From NCBI RefSeq assembly GCF_963259705.1, contig NC_081844.1, forward strand, positions 37,761,341 through 37,825,340: DNA of 64,000 nt, in the 5' to 3' direction. Numbering within the stretch: the first letter of the stretch is position 1; every line of letters begins with the position of its first letter. The notes beneath the pieces are model-generated. The model searched no databases. It was not told the DNA's origin and was given only the letters and a program-made list of their open reading frames with translations. The translations under genes and the position numbers were made by a program. This DNA is from Myotis daubentonii. Its lineage: Eukaryota; Chordata; Mammalia; Chiroptera; Vespertilionidae. This document shows positions 43,200 to 55,445 of the stretch, in pieces.

Positions 43200-45458
43200 G
43201 TCTGACAGTTGTCCAGCACTCTCTGCCATGCACAGAACTCACCATGATGTGTTAAAATTATTTACTAAGACCCCAACAGTAAAAGGGAGGACTGCCCATG
43301 CTGCTCCCAAAGCCTTTCATGAATTATGTTCTAGATCCCCAGCTGGATCCTTCCCTGGCCAGGCCATGAGGTCAGGACCACCTGAAAATGCTCAGCTGAC
43401 ACCTGACCACCATTCTTCCTTTATCCCATCGGCCAACTCTGAAGGTGCTTCCCACCTTCCCTTTCATCTCAGGGTTTAACCTAGTTACCACTTCTCCCTG
43501 CCCCACTCCCCCTCCTCAAGTGTCCCAGAGACTTTTATGCCGGCTTCTCGCCCAGTCCTCCAAGGAGCTTTCCATCCTCTGATCCTGTCTGTGCATCAAC
43601 CAGGTCTCGGGTGGATATAAACCCAAAGCCTCCACTAGATGCTACATTTTTCAGGGCAAAGGTTCTGGCTTTTATCAGATTCTCAAAGGGGTCTCCTTCT
43701 TCCCCCAAAGACAAAGGACCATGGTGTTAGGAGGCCTTCACCTATACATCTGAGAGAAAAAGCAGACAGCTCATGTTTGGGGGCATGGGCTGGCTTCTCC
43801 CGGAGCTGGGCAGTGCTCCATCGCCCCAGCTGTGATCAGCCAGGGAAGCAGGCGGGTGGTGTGCTGTGCCTGGAGCAGTGCCCAGGCCCCACTTAGCTTA
43901 TCAGCTGCTCTGCCCTTGCCTTGAGGCTCAGACCTTGTGGGCTGATAGCAACCTCCCCTCTTGCCAGAGTCAACACTGCCGGGGGCTGTGAAGCTGGCGG
44001 CAGCTCCTGGAGGGTGGGGGGAGGACAGGGGATTGAGTGCCACGTGTGTTTAGCAGGTTTGGGGCCTTCATCTCCGTAGGCCCCTTTCACTCCTCTCCGC
44101 CTCACCCCTCCTGCAAGGCTTGCAGCGGTCATTTAGGACAGTGGACCCAAGGGCAGCATCTCTTCCTTGTCTAGGGCTCTCTGAGACCTGTTGTCGAGTT
44201 TGATCCATCATTGGCATCACAGACAGTCGGTCTGACCGGCGGGAACCCTTGCAGGGTCTTGTGTCTCCAGAAACCAGAGCCATGTGCAGGAATGCAACGC
44301 CAGCACCCGGGCAAGAAGCTAGGGACCCATGGTGGCAAACGTCCCTGGATTGTGACGGGGTCGGGGACGAGATGGCAATCAGCTGAGCCTTTGCAGGCCC
44401 AGGAATCCTGTGTGATGTCAGGGCCATGGAGGCCTCAGGCACCGGGCAAGCTCCATGTCACACGGTGGAGAGCTGTGAGGATCCCATGCCAGGGTTCCTA
44501 TCATGCACCGTGGGAGGAGAGAAGTAAGGCCTGCATATGGTTCAGGCTAGAAAGGCATCTGACCGATGTGTAGGCTATGCATTCTGGGAAGCACATCAGG
44601 TGGATGGGCAACTTATCACGGGAGAGATTTATGGCAAAAACATACCAAGGACCTTAGAGACCCTAGCAGCCCTGGCTTCTCATTCCCTGTGAAACTAATT
44701 TCACAAGAGGAGAAAAGGAGGCCACTCTGATTGTTCTTGGCAAATGAGACCAAATAGCCTGGTTGACATGGGTGGCACCAGTTTGCACTGGAGGGGGGGC
44801 AGGTGCAATGGATGTGATTCAGTTTCCCGGGGGTCAGATGGAATAGGCAGGGTCCCAGGGAGCGGAGATCAGTGGGTCCCCACCTATGACCCCTGAACCA
44901 GTCTGCGGCTTTGGTTGAGGACTCTGGCTGCACATGGGCCTGTGAGCAGAACAGGTGTCAGGGACTCAGCCTGGCATTCGCAGGCCCTGGTCCGCGTGGG
45001 GTGGATTTAGAAACGGGCTGCAGGGACTCTGAACAGACACTTCACCTGTTGCTGTGTCACACCTCATGGTAAGTTGCACTGACACAGAGAGCATTCTCCT
45101 GGGCCTCCCGTCAGGGAACACAGGGGCCAGAGTGATGCACAGTCAGGCAGAAAGGGAGCGAGAGCCAGAGCGAGCTCACGATTCCCTGTCAGAGGCCACA
45201 ACCCTAGAGGGGGGCAAAAGCAGGCAGGGCACTCTCTTGGTGACATGGGGTCGACTTGGGAACCCAGCTCAGAATTCAAATCCACCTCCAGGTCACCTCA
45301 AACCCCTACTGATGCCGGACTTCCTCCAGTAACACTTGTCTGTTCATAGTATCCCCAGGCTATTCCGATGATTTCTACTGATGACATCTGTCTCTGCCAG
45401 AAGGACAGACGGCATCACTAGAATGTGTGGGAAACACATGTCCTGAAGGAGGGATGTT
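43200..45458. other. GC-richer unassigned block
   Basis: Over 2.2 kb with scattered frames up to about 125 codons on both strands. None shows a domain or family signature. Confidence 0.45.
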
Positions 45459-45474
45459 AAGACTCTCCACTGGG

Positions 45475-45698
45475 CTGAAACCGGTTTGGCTCAGTGGATA
45501 GAGCGTCGGCCTGCGGACTGAGAGGTCCCAGGTTCGATTCCGGTCAAGGGCATGTACCTGGGTTGCGGGCATATCCCCAGTGGGAGATGTGCAGGAGGCA
45601 GCTGATCGATGATTCTCTCTCATCGATGTTTCTAACTCTCTATCTCTCTCCCTTCCTCTCTGTAAAAAATCAATAAAATATATATTTAAAAAAAAAAA
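45475..45698 (+). mobile_element. Ves SINE, last one in the window
   Basis: Complete copy; AAGACTCTCCACTGGG duplicated perfectly (45459-45474, 45699-45714). Confidence 0.95.
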
Positions 45699-46114
45699 AG
45701 ACTCTCCACTGGGGTGCTGTGAACGCCACACAGGTGTGCAGCGACACTGACGCCCTCCACCCTGGGGACCTCAGGGCACACGCACTGCCTCAGTGTCAGC
45801 TGCCGTCTCCTACACTCCAGCGGGTGGCACACATATGATCACCTCTTTCCTAGGCCACAGCTGCAAAAGGTGGGGAGACCCTGAGACCAGCCTGAGCTGG
45901 AAGCCACGCCCCCAAAGAACAACCCCACCCAAACCTTTAGGAGAAGGATCATTCCTTGGAGAAAGCTGGGGAGTGGCAAATAAATACTGTGATTGGTCTC
46001 TTTCTCGGTCCTGCAGGCATAGCGTTTACATGAAAAACAAACACAAAACACCTTTGCAAAGAGCTGCGGATATTTTGCCCAGAGGAAGAAGTGATGTGAT
46101 GAAGTTTGTTAGGA

Positions 46115-46215
46115 AGGCAGACTCTCAGGCCCCGCCCAGGACCTGCTGAGTCAGAATTAACAAGATCCCAGCTGACCTGTGTGCACTTGACCTCTTTCTA
46201 GAAACGCTGCTCTAC
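46115..46215 (+). mobile_element. MER5-like fragment
   Basis: 'ctctcaggccccgcccagga', 'ctgctgagtcagaattaaca' match MER5. Confidence 0.55.
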
Positions 46216-46224
46216 CAGATGCTA

Positions 46225-46460
46225 AGTTAGTGATGTGTGCAAAAGCGTGGTCTTGGGAGGAAAAGAATGGCCAAGGAGGCCACACAATCATAGTCTCAAA
46301 TCCTGACTCCGTCACTTCCCCCATAGGACCCACCTTCTCTGAGCCTCAGTTTCCTCACCTGCAAAACAAAGACAATCACAGTGCCCACATGATAAGACCA
46401 AGAAAGAATTAAATAGACTGATGTATGAGAGTGCCTGGTGCACATCAGGTGCTTGGTGGT
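46225..46460 (+). mobile_element. MIR SINE
   Basis: 'tctctgagcctcagtttcct', 'cacctgcaaaacaaagacaa', 'gtgcctggtgcacatcaggt' give nearly the whole MIR. Confidence 0.85.
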
Positions 46461-47038
46461 GGGTGAGAATTCTTTTTCTGGAACTTCCTTCCTGGGAGAT
46501 TCATCAGGGTGGGGCTGAGGAATGGGTGTCTTTAAAGCTCCCAGGTAATTCTAATGCAAGGGCAGGGGACACTACTTTGCATCATTTACGGAACCTAACA
46601 CCTGGAATCGAGCCTGGAGAGCACCCTTGTGCCCGGGGTGAGGCTGACGAGTGTTGGAAGATGAGCTCCCTGCAGTGGGAAAAACTGTGAACTCCTCATG
46701 GCAGTGAGCAATGGGCCAGCCCCTCAGCAGCATGGTGGGAGGTCAGACTTGGAAGGCACAGTCCAACACCCATGACGGTTCATCGGAAGGACAGGGGAGA
46801 GAGAGGTGGATGCAGCAGGTTTAGTGTAGCCATTTCAGGAGCTTGGCTGGGAAAGGAAAGAGATTTGTGAAGGATTTTTAAGAAAGGAGAGAACTGAGAC
46901 CCTACTGGGGATGGTAATTAAATTAGCATTTATTCAGTACCTACATTTTCTTCTATAAGTTTACTTAAAAAAAAAACAAAAAACTTCTTGGCCACTGTAT
47001 AATACAGCATACATATAGAGATGTGCATAAAACAAAAA

Positions 47039-47579
47039 TGCCGGGGTCCAACCCCAGCAGGTCCAGGGGTTCCCAAAGGCGTAGACGGAGTCGGCGAAGA
47101 AGGAAGGACACGGAGACAGTGTTCAGTTGATCAGCAGCCTAGCCAGGATCTCCAGCCAAGTTCTGGTCTGGATCTCCAGAGAGGTTCTGCTGTTTATTGT
47201 CTTGTTACATCCGTATTTATACCAGTTGATTTTAATCCTGTCAATTTCTATTACAAAGGTTAGGGCGTTTCTTATCTCCATTCCAGGGAGTAAAGATTAT
47301 GTAGTTTAAGCATGATTGTTTGTAGTTAGAGTGATTAACTACCCGCCTGGCACTTAGTTAAGGAGTTTCATCCCCTCCCTAACTTCAGGGAAAAAACCCT
47401 ACCTGGGGAAACAACCTTTCTTGGAGAGGTGACCTTGGTTAAAACACACAGCGCTAAGGGGAGCAAACATATTAAGAACAGTATGCTATATACGCCAGGT
47501 CCCTTGAAACATATGCTGTGCAGATGTTTCTATCCTGCAGCGACTGTGTCAAGCAGCAAGGATGGACCGGTTTCTGGCA
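47039..47579 (-). mobile_element. Class-II ERV solo LTR
   Basis: 541 bp from TG to CA with 6-bp flanks CAAAAA (47033-47038, 47580-47585), the duplication length usual for ERVK-type elements. The left edge TGCCGGGGTCCAACCCC is the reversed U5 end typical of that class. An AATAAA lies on the minus strand near 47197. No internal retroviral genes remain. Confidence 0.85.
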
Positions 47580-47704
47580 CAAAAATGTCTAGTTGAACAA
47601 ATAATCATGATGCAGAGTCCTGTGCAGCCACCGAAGAGGCAGAACCAGGCCAGCACCCAGCACAGGTGTGCAGCGCGGACCCCCTTGCAGGAGGTTGCAC
47701 ATAC

Positions 47705-47825
47705 AGGTGTTACTTTATTTGTGACCTTATTTTACCCAGGAGGACGCAGAGACTCGGGAGGCATAACCACCTCCCCCAGGGCCCCACAGCTTGTGAGCAG
47801 CAGAGTAGGAATGAAACCCACTTAT
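47705..47825 (-). mobile_element. MIR fragment
   Basis: 'gaccttattttacccaggag', 'ccccacagcttgtgagcagc', 'gaatgaaaccca' are MIR in reverse. Confidence 0.65.
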
Positions 47826-48599
47826 GTCTGACTGCTGGGCGGTGTGGGGAGGGCAGGAATGGAGGGCCAGGCGCTGGAGGAGGTGGGCATGGAGGGAGTG
47901 GGGTTAAGTCTCCTGAGCAGGGGAGGATGAGAGGAGAGGTAAAGAGCAGTTACTTTGAAGGGAGGAGGGAGCACACACCCAGCAGGTGCTCATCCTCATC
48001 AGGGCTGCTTCCCACCTCTCCCGGACAGTGCCAGGGTGGTCAGTCCTCCGGGGGGCTTGTGAGAAGTGCCCCTGAATCTTACTCTTAGGCAAAGAGCTTG
48101 GGAAGCAGGTCCGGGATCTGGGCAGTGCAGAGTCACAGAATGAAAGACCCTCCATGCAGACAGTAGGACTGCCCCGCTCAGTGCCCCGGCCCTGCTGCTC
48201 TCGGGGAGTGGGACTATCTGCAGAGGCAAATGCTCTGCTGGTTGGCCTGAGGGGTCATGCTAGGTTTCAAGTGAGATAAGACCCAAATGGCAGGTCAAGG
48301 TGAACCCCGCCAGAAAGTCATTATTCTGAGGAGGTCACATGGCCAGCAGGTAACCTTTGAATGAGGACATTCCTGCTTTTCCATCAGCAGCTGGGAGTTT
48401 CTGAGACCTGTTGATATAGAATTAGAACGTTCAAAGGGTATGTGACAAGTGCCCTCCATCTGCTCAGTTCCCACACCTTCCCAAGCCAACTTTAGTCCTA
48501 GTTTCTTATGCTTCTTTCTAGAGCTTTAAAAATGCACATCCTAGCAAATCCCTATTGCACATACTGGTTTGCACCTTGCTTCTCGGCCCGTCCCATCCC

Positions 48600-49380
48600 G
48601 CGACCCCCGACCCCCCATTTAAAAACATTTGGTAAGCACACATAAAACTTATCATCTTAACCATTTTAAGTGTACAGTTTAGGGTTGTTAGGTACATTCA
48701 ATTTTTTGTGCAGCCATCACCACCATCCGTTTCCTAGCTTTTTTTGATCTTGCAAGACTGAAACCCCAGCCCTAGAGACTAACTCCCCATTTCTCCCTCC
48801 TCCCAGTCCCTGACAACCACCATTCTAATTTATGTCTCTATGACTCTGACTACTCTAGGAACCTCATAAGTGAAATCACAGTATTTGCCTTTTTGCATCT
48901 GGCGTATTTCACTTAGCATAGTGTCCTCAAGTTTCATCGATGTTGTAGCTGATGTCTGAATTTCATCCCCCTTTTTAAGGCTGAATTATATTCATTTCTA
49001 TGAATGGGTCACATTTTGTTTATCCCATATCTTCAATGGCCACTTGGGCTACTTCTACCTTTTGGCTATTAGAAAAAGTACTCCTGTGAACACAGGTGTA
49101 CAAATATCTGAGTCCCTGCTTTCAACTCTTCTAGCTATATACCCAGAAGTGGGATTTCTGGATCACATGTTAGTCCTGTTTTTAATTTTTTGAGGAACCT
49201 CCATACTGTTTTCCATAGCAGCTATACCATTTTATATTCCTACCAGCAATGCACGCATTTCAATTTCTCTACATCCTCTCCAACACTAGCTATTCTCTGC
49301 TTATCTGTGATAGACATCCTAGTGGGTGTGAGGGGGTATCTCATCATAGTTTGATTTGCATTTTCCTAATAATTAGTGCT
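48600..49380 (-). mobile_element. Old L1 3' fragment
   Basis: 'ttatcatcttaaccatttta', 'cccagaagtgggatttctgg', 'tttgaggaacctccatactg', 'tctacatcctctccaacact' are standard antisense L1 landmarks. Confidence 0.88.
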
Positions 49381-49394
49381 GTGGAGCAAGGGAG

Positions 49395-49570
49395 CTGACT
49401 CGTTTCAGTCATTCATCCAACACATGTTTATTGGACACCTACAGTATGCCAGGCGCTGTTTAACTGCTAGGGGTACTGCAGAGAGCGAAGAAAATAAAGA
49501 TCCCGTCTTTCATGGACCTTACACCGCGGGGGAAGACATAATCAGGTACAGAGAAAATTTTTTTTTAATT
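49395..49570 (-). mobile_element. L2 3' end
   Basis: 'cattcatccaacacatgttt', 'cctacagtatgccaggcgct' are the reversed L2 terminus. Confidence 0.85.
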
Positions 49571-50599
49571 GAACAATTTTGGTGTTGGAAGTTATACAAA
49601 TCTCTGCCACCAGAGGGCACCCCATGTCAGGCTGGCTGACACAACTAGAGAAAGCGTTTTAGGGGTTGGTGTTGGCTGAATTGATTGGGAGATGGCAGGC
49701 AAAGGTTACCCTGTGTGCAAGGGTGCGCCTGTAGGGAGCCTCATGTATCTGAGGACATGAAGAATCAGGTTTGTGTCACTCTTTTTGCTCCACAAACACA
49801 TATAAACAAAATACAATGACAGTATTAATTTTACATGTTATGACATGAAAAAAGTTTGGGTGTAGTTCACTTCAATTGTTCACATGAATGTGTGAGAGAA
49901 TGACACATGAGTATGTCCAAACTTGAAAAGGGATTGAGACCCTCAAACCCAGGGGGCGTCCATTCTGTCCTTCATGTTCCTGCCTCTTGGTGCATGAGCC
50001 TGTCGTCTTGGAAAAAGAATAGCAGCCTCTGCGTTCCTTCCCCTGCCCTCCATGGGCCGGGAACTGATGAAGGGCGTGGTGCTTATCACAGAGCTGCCCC
50101 TCCATGCACCACTCCCTCTCCCAGAGAACTGTGTGTGATTTGAGGGACCTGTGATACCATGTGAAAGAGGCTTTTACAATTTGTAAGGAAAGACAGAAGA
50201 AGACCGGAGACTGTGCTCGCTTGACTTACTAGATTTGGTGGTTACATTGAAACAACCCCAAACTCGAAAATAACATGACCAGTTCTCAGGTAGCTTGGGG
50301 ATGTCAAGCTCCAGATTTATGGCCCTGTAAGGACCAGCACTGTGTTCTGGATCCTGAAGGCCGGGCCTGGTTTAAATTACTCTTTCCTAGTGTGACGCCC
50401 AGTGCCCTTGTGCCTGTCAGAGCTGCCTCTGTTTGACTTCGGGAAACACCATTGTGCTTCTCAGAAAACAGGAAATCTAGACAAGGTGCCTCTACCGTAC
50501 ACCATTCCATGAGTCACCAGGAGTGATCCGATGGGATTTTAGTAGGAAGTCACAGTTGGTAGTAGGGCCACACACAGGATCCGAACAGGGTTTCACACT

Positions 50600-50700
50600 G
50601 GTTTTTGAGTTTCTGGTAGGCAAGGACTGTGCCTCATTCATTTCTGAACTCCCAGATCCTAACAGTGCCTCGTCCGAAAAATATTTGTTGAGTTGAAATG
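50600..50700 (+). mobile_element. L2 3' end
   Basis: 'ggcaaggactgtgcctcatt', 'atatttgttgagttgaaatg' in the sense direction. Confidence 0.75.
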
Positions 50701-50929
50701 CAAATAAGTAAAGCATAGGTAACCACAACAAATAGGTACAGTCACTCCATCCTTTGAGAGACGCATGTAGAATGGTTTGAGCAAGAAAGTAAATGTTACA
50801 TTACAGTTCTGCTTCTTAGATCTGCTATTGTTCTGTCAGTGATAGTTACTGCTCATGGTGATTCCAATTCATTTCATAATAACTGAGTTCCTTTCCCAGG
50901 GTCAAGAGGATAGGGAGTGGATGAATTTG

Positions 50930-51085
50930 GAAAGAAAATTGGACTTGAATCCCGGGTCTGTCATTTGCTGTGTGATCTTGGAAACATCATTGATCTCTCT
51001 GTGCCTCAGTCTCCTTTTCTGTAGTAATGGGCAAAAATATCTAAGTCAAGAGAGGATGTGAGGATTACACGAGAAACACAAGTGA
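50930..51085 (+). mobile_element. MIR SINE
   Basis: 'gacttgaatcccgggtctgt', 'ctctgtgcctcagtctcctt', 'tgtgaggattaca'. Confidence 0.8.
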
Positions 51086-51234
51086 AGATGTCTGGTCACG
51101 ATCATACAATCCAAAGTGGATACAAAAGGCTCACAGATGCTGATCATAACTGTGTGTAGGCACAGCTGGCCATTGGTTCAGAGAAAAAGTCAACCAAACC
51201 TACAGGTAACAACAGACAGGATACTAAGCTTTTA

Positions 51235-51480
51235 AGGTAGAAGATTAGAGAATTCATTTTAGATTTTTCTTCCTTTTTAATATAAATATTTAAAGCAAAA
51301 TTTTCTCTAATCATTGCATTAACTGGAATATCATAAATTTGGGTATATCATAGATCTATTTCAATGGGCTTAAATATTTTCTAATTTCCTTTTCTTATTT
51401 CTTCTTTGACTTGTGAGCTATATAGTAGTATTCAGTAGTTATTTAGTAAATTGTTAAATTTCCTAAACTGATCTGGGGAT
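51235..51480 (-). mobile_element. L1 ORF2 fragment
   Basis: 'tttagatttttcttcctttt', 'attttctaatttccttttct', 'tatttcttctttgacttgtg' are antisense L1 ORF2. Confidence 0.75.
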
Positions 51481-52291
51481 TTTCAAATAGAGAAAGGAGA
51501 GATTAGCATAGGCTCACTTGGTTCCCCTCCCACACCTCAGGTTCCTCTCTAGGACTTGGTATACCCAGGACTTTCTTTCCATCTGCTATCTCTAATGTTT
51601 CCTTTTCTGTGTCTGATTTTTTCTCTTGAGATCTAGAAGTGATGTTTTCATGCCAAGGACACTTTGAGGTCAGCCATGTCAGGATGGGCCAAGTTTTATT
51701 TGCAGGTGACTTGCCTTATTTATGGACCATTAGAAGGAGCAGCACCAGAGACTTGGGCCATAGACTGCCCAGCTGTAGAATGCCCGATTCTGATCCGCTC
51801 GATCCTAACTGTGGAGCAGTGCCATTCTGCCCCAAGACTCCGAGGAGCCACTTTCTGCAAACACCTGAGGTGGCTCAGACTTAAAATAGTTCTACTCATC
51901 CTCCCCACATGTACGGAGGGCCCTGGCTGCTCTGGGTACTGAGTTAGGTCCTAGGTCTTTAAAGGGGAAACTTCCAGTCTAATCATGGAGTCACAATAAA
52001 CACAAGAAGAGAGGACCCCGGGCAAGACAGACACGGATGGGCAACGTGGAGATGAAAGAGACAAACTGAACTATGTGAGCCACTGTCTTAGAAAGTTGTC
52101 CTTCTGGAAGAGAAAGCCAGGCTTCAGCTGCCGGCTGAGAAGGACTGTGAGGCTTTGAAACTGAGTGTAGCCAGTGAGGGGAATTCTGGAATAGCCCGGG
52201 CATTTTTGTATGAAAGAACAGGTGATAAAAAGATGTGTTTCTCACTTTTCAATTGTAATGGGGGGAAATGGCTACACTAATGTAGCTTTTA

Positions 52292-52412
52292 CGATTTTTT
52301 ATATAATTTTTTCTTTGTTGATTAAGGTATTACATATTTGTCTTTATCCTCCCCCCATTACCCCTACCCCCTACTCATGCCCTCATCCCCCTGGTGTCTG
52401 TGTCCATTCAAT
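52292..52412 (-). mobile_element. Short L1 3' stub
   Basis: 'tttctttgttgattaaggta', 'ttgtctttatcctcccccca'; TGTAGCTTTTA duplicated at 52281-52291 and 52413-52423. Confidence 0.85.
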
Positions 52413-52423
52413 TGTAGCTTTTA

Positions 52424-53835
52424 ATAATGGAGAAGAAAAGCACCAAATTAAACAATAGACTAAAAAACATATTCCACTATTTTCAGGTTAACGGCTATTT
52501 TCTTTTCTTTATAAAGAATTGCATTCCAGAACTGACATAAAACATGAATTTCCATTTAGATGACATGAATGAAACACAAGCATTGTGTATATCCTCATTT
52601 TCTAGTCATCCTGCTTTCCTAGAGTGGGCACAGTGCTTGGCACGTACTAGGTAGTAAGAAGTATGTGCAGAATTAAAATAAATTATGGCAGAATATTCCA
52701 ACTGGAGATTTTGTTTTTGAGTGGTGAGCATAGCATCTGAATTCTGAATTTTCCAACAAATATGAAAAACGGTGACAATTGGAAACGTCAAGAAAATGCA
52801 AATATCAAGAATATCAAGGTGTAAATTATTGGTGTCGATAAAGGATTTGACAAAAATCTGCATGTGAAGAGATTTCTCTGTTTCTCCTGCAGGGGGCACT
52901 TTAGGATTTCCTAAATACAGTGGGTTCTAACAAGTCTGACAAACCATTTGTTTACAGGGGGGACTTCACAGATGTGTTTTCTCAGGCCTCCTTCTCTGCA
53001 TGGTTCTGGAGAGGAGAATGTGGAGGTCGAAGGCCTGCAGGAAGAGGGGGTGTTGGGAAGAGCTGGGATGAGCAGTAAGGAGGCCATGGACGTTCTCAGC
53101 TCTGCACCAACTTGGACAGTGACGTTCTCAGACCTGCTTCTTTGTCATAGAAAAAAAATCCGATTGATGAAGCCCTCTGACTGTGAGAGCATATGACGTG
53201 CCACACCTCAGCAACTTGGGGTTGATGTAAGGTCATGGCTCCTTTAATATTTTCTCTGACATAATTCTGAACCACATTTTACCATGGCAAGCCGGTCTCT
53301 CGTCCTTCTTCCCTGAGACCCACTGCTTCCCCTGGTTGCACTCTGCACTCTGCTTTGCCCCTTGAAGTGGAGGCCATCGCCTCCTCTCAGCCGGGCTCCC
53401 AGCATCACAGTCCCGCAGGTCTGCGATTGCATCCATCAGCCATCCTCCCCGGGAAGGAGTCAGGCGGTCGGTCCGGAGTTAGAGGTGCTTCTGAGATGCT
53501 TTCATAGCTTTGACTCTGTAAAGGAGTCGAGATCTCTTTCTCCATGAAGGCTTCTTGGCCTGGCCCCATTTGCCCACCCCTGCCTAGCCACTGGGAGGGC
53601 AGTGTTGGTCAGTGCCAGCAGTCCTGGCTCATCCTCCCCCAGGAGAATAGTTGCTGACTTGCCTTTATCTACTTCCCTGAAAAGGATCACTCAGGCAGTT
53701 TTTCCCAGGGAGACTCACTGTCTCCTCGGCTAGAAATAGAAATGGCTGGAAACTTTGAACAAAAGTTGCTCTTAGAAAATCCAGTTCCACCTCCTGGGGT
53801 TCCCTGCAACATTTTTATGATGGTTCATTCAGTCT

Positions 53836-53871
<36 letters not shown>

Positions 53872-55094
53872 AACTTTAAGCTGCGTGGGGGTACAGGAGA
53901 TGACATTTTGTATCCCTTTGTCTCCCATAGGAAGCAAGCCAATGGGGACCTCCTCCCTCCCTGCATCCAGCCCCTAGATTCTTCCAGGGTTTCCATACGC
54001 CCCTCCCTCTGTGGCCTGAGCTCTGGCCATTCCCAGAAGGGCCCCCTGCAGGAAGCAGCCTGCCAAGGGTGGGGTGGAAGGAGAGCAGGCACTGAGACCC
54101 ACAGGCTTGGCTCCAGCTGGGGGTGGGCTCGCACGGGCTAAGGGGTGGGTGCCTGACCTTGGATCTTCTCCTGCTCCCCGAGTCTCAAAGTCAGAAACTG
54201 TAACTTCTGGGTCTTGTTTGAAGACCTGACCAGGACATTATAAAAAATAGTTAGGGACACAGTGCAGAAAGGGAAGGCTATTTTATGTTCTCTGATTGGT
54301 GCCAACTCGGCCGCTTTTGCTCTTTCTTGCACCTTCTTTCTTCCTTGGCTTCCTCCCCCCCTCCTCTCCTCCTTCTTCCCTCTTCTTCCTCTCCGCCTTC
54401 TGGTTTCTGCTCTGAGGTTGGGGGTTGCAGAGCCAGGGCAGCTGGCATGAATGTTACGCCTTTTATTAAAAGACTAAAGCACCGTGAGGGACCCCCGGTA
54501 GCCACAGAGGAGACATTTGGCTGGGGAAGTGCCTGCGGCTCAGTCTCCTGGTCTGGCCCAGCCTTGGGTCTAGCAGCAGGGCCAAATGCAGCCCATGGCT
54601 CTGCAGGCAAAGGCCAGGTCTCCACGCATGTCATGTTGCTCTGTGTCATGAGGTTTGCGCATATCCCCCAACACATTTGCATGCCATATGATATATTACT
54701 GTACCGGCACATTATGCACATTTAAAGCAAATTAAAAGCAGAGAGGAAGAAATTAAAACTATGAATAGTTCTCTTGTCTTCTCACATGCCACCGCATCAA
54801 CCTGGACACTCCCAGGCGCCTATCAGAGTCCACTGGCCAAGCTGTCCCTAGAGCTACAGGCCTATGGGTTTTGCCGGCCACGCCAGTTGAGGTGAGGCAG
54901 AATGGCGGGTGATCATTAATAAACTGTTCATAAACATTCCCGTTCTCCTCTGCTCCTGGGCAGGTGGTCAGCCTGCACTTGCTCACCCCTGGAGGTTCGG
55001 TGACTTGCTTTGGCCAAAGAAACGTGAGCAGAAGTGACACGAGTCACTTCCAGGCGGATGCTTTCAGAGCCAGGGCTGGAGGAAGAGGGGGGCT
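52424..55094. other. Non-coding, GC-richer block
   Basis: Frames near 54280-54725 are open on both strands but show no domain. No transposon recognised apart from a microsatellite. Confidence 0.45.
53837..53871. repeat. (GA)n microsatellite
   Basis: About 17 GA units. Confidence 0.95.
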
Positions 55095-55445
55095 AGTCTG
55101 CTCAGGCTGCCACACGGACTCCCCCACACTAGTGGCTTCAGTTCTGGAGGCTGGAAGTCCGAGACCAGGGTGTCAGCAGGGTTGGTTTCTCCCGAGGCCT
55201 ACCTTCTTGGCTTGTAGATGGCTGTCTTCTCCCTGGGTCTTCATTTGGTCTTCCCTCTGTGTGTGTCTATGTCCTAATCTCTTCTTAGAAGGATGTCGGT
55301 CGTACTGGATTAGGGCCCACCCACATGACTTCGTTTTACCTTAATTACCTCTTTAAAGGACCGATCTCTAAAGTCACATTCTGAAGTACAGGGGGTAGGG
55401 CTTCTAGATAAAAATTTTGAGGGATCACAGTTCAGTCTGGGACAG
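55095..55445 (-). mobile_element. MLT1/MaLR-type LTR
   Basis: 'cagttctggaggctggaagt', 'tggattagggcccacccaca', 'aaagtcacattctgaagtac' are the reversed landmarks of this LTR group. Confidence 0.8.

Noticed and set aside
54278..54725. About 147 codons open on both strands at once
   Set aside because: Low-complexity CT-rich DNA; neither product has a family feature or splice/start context.
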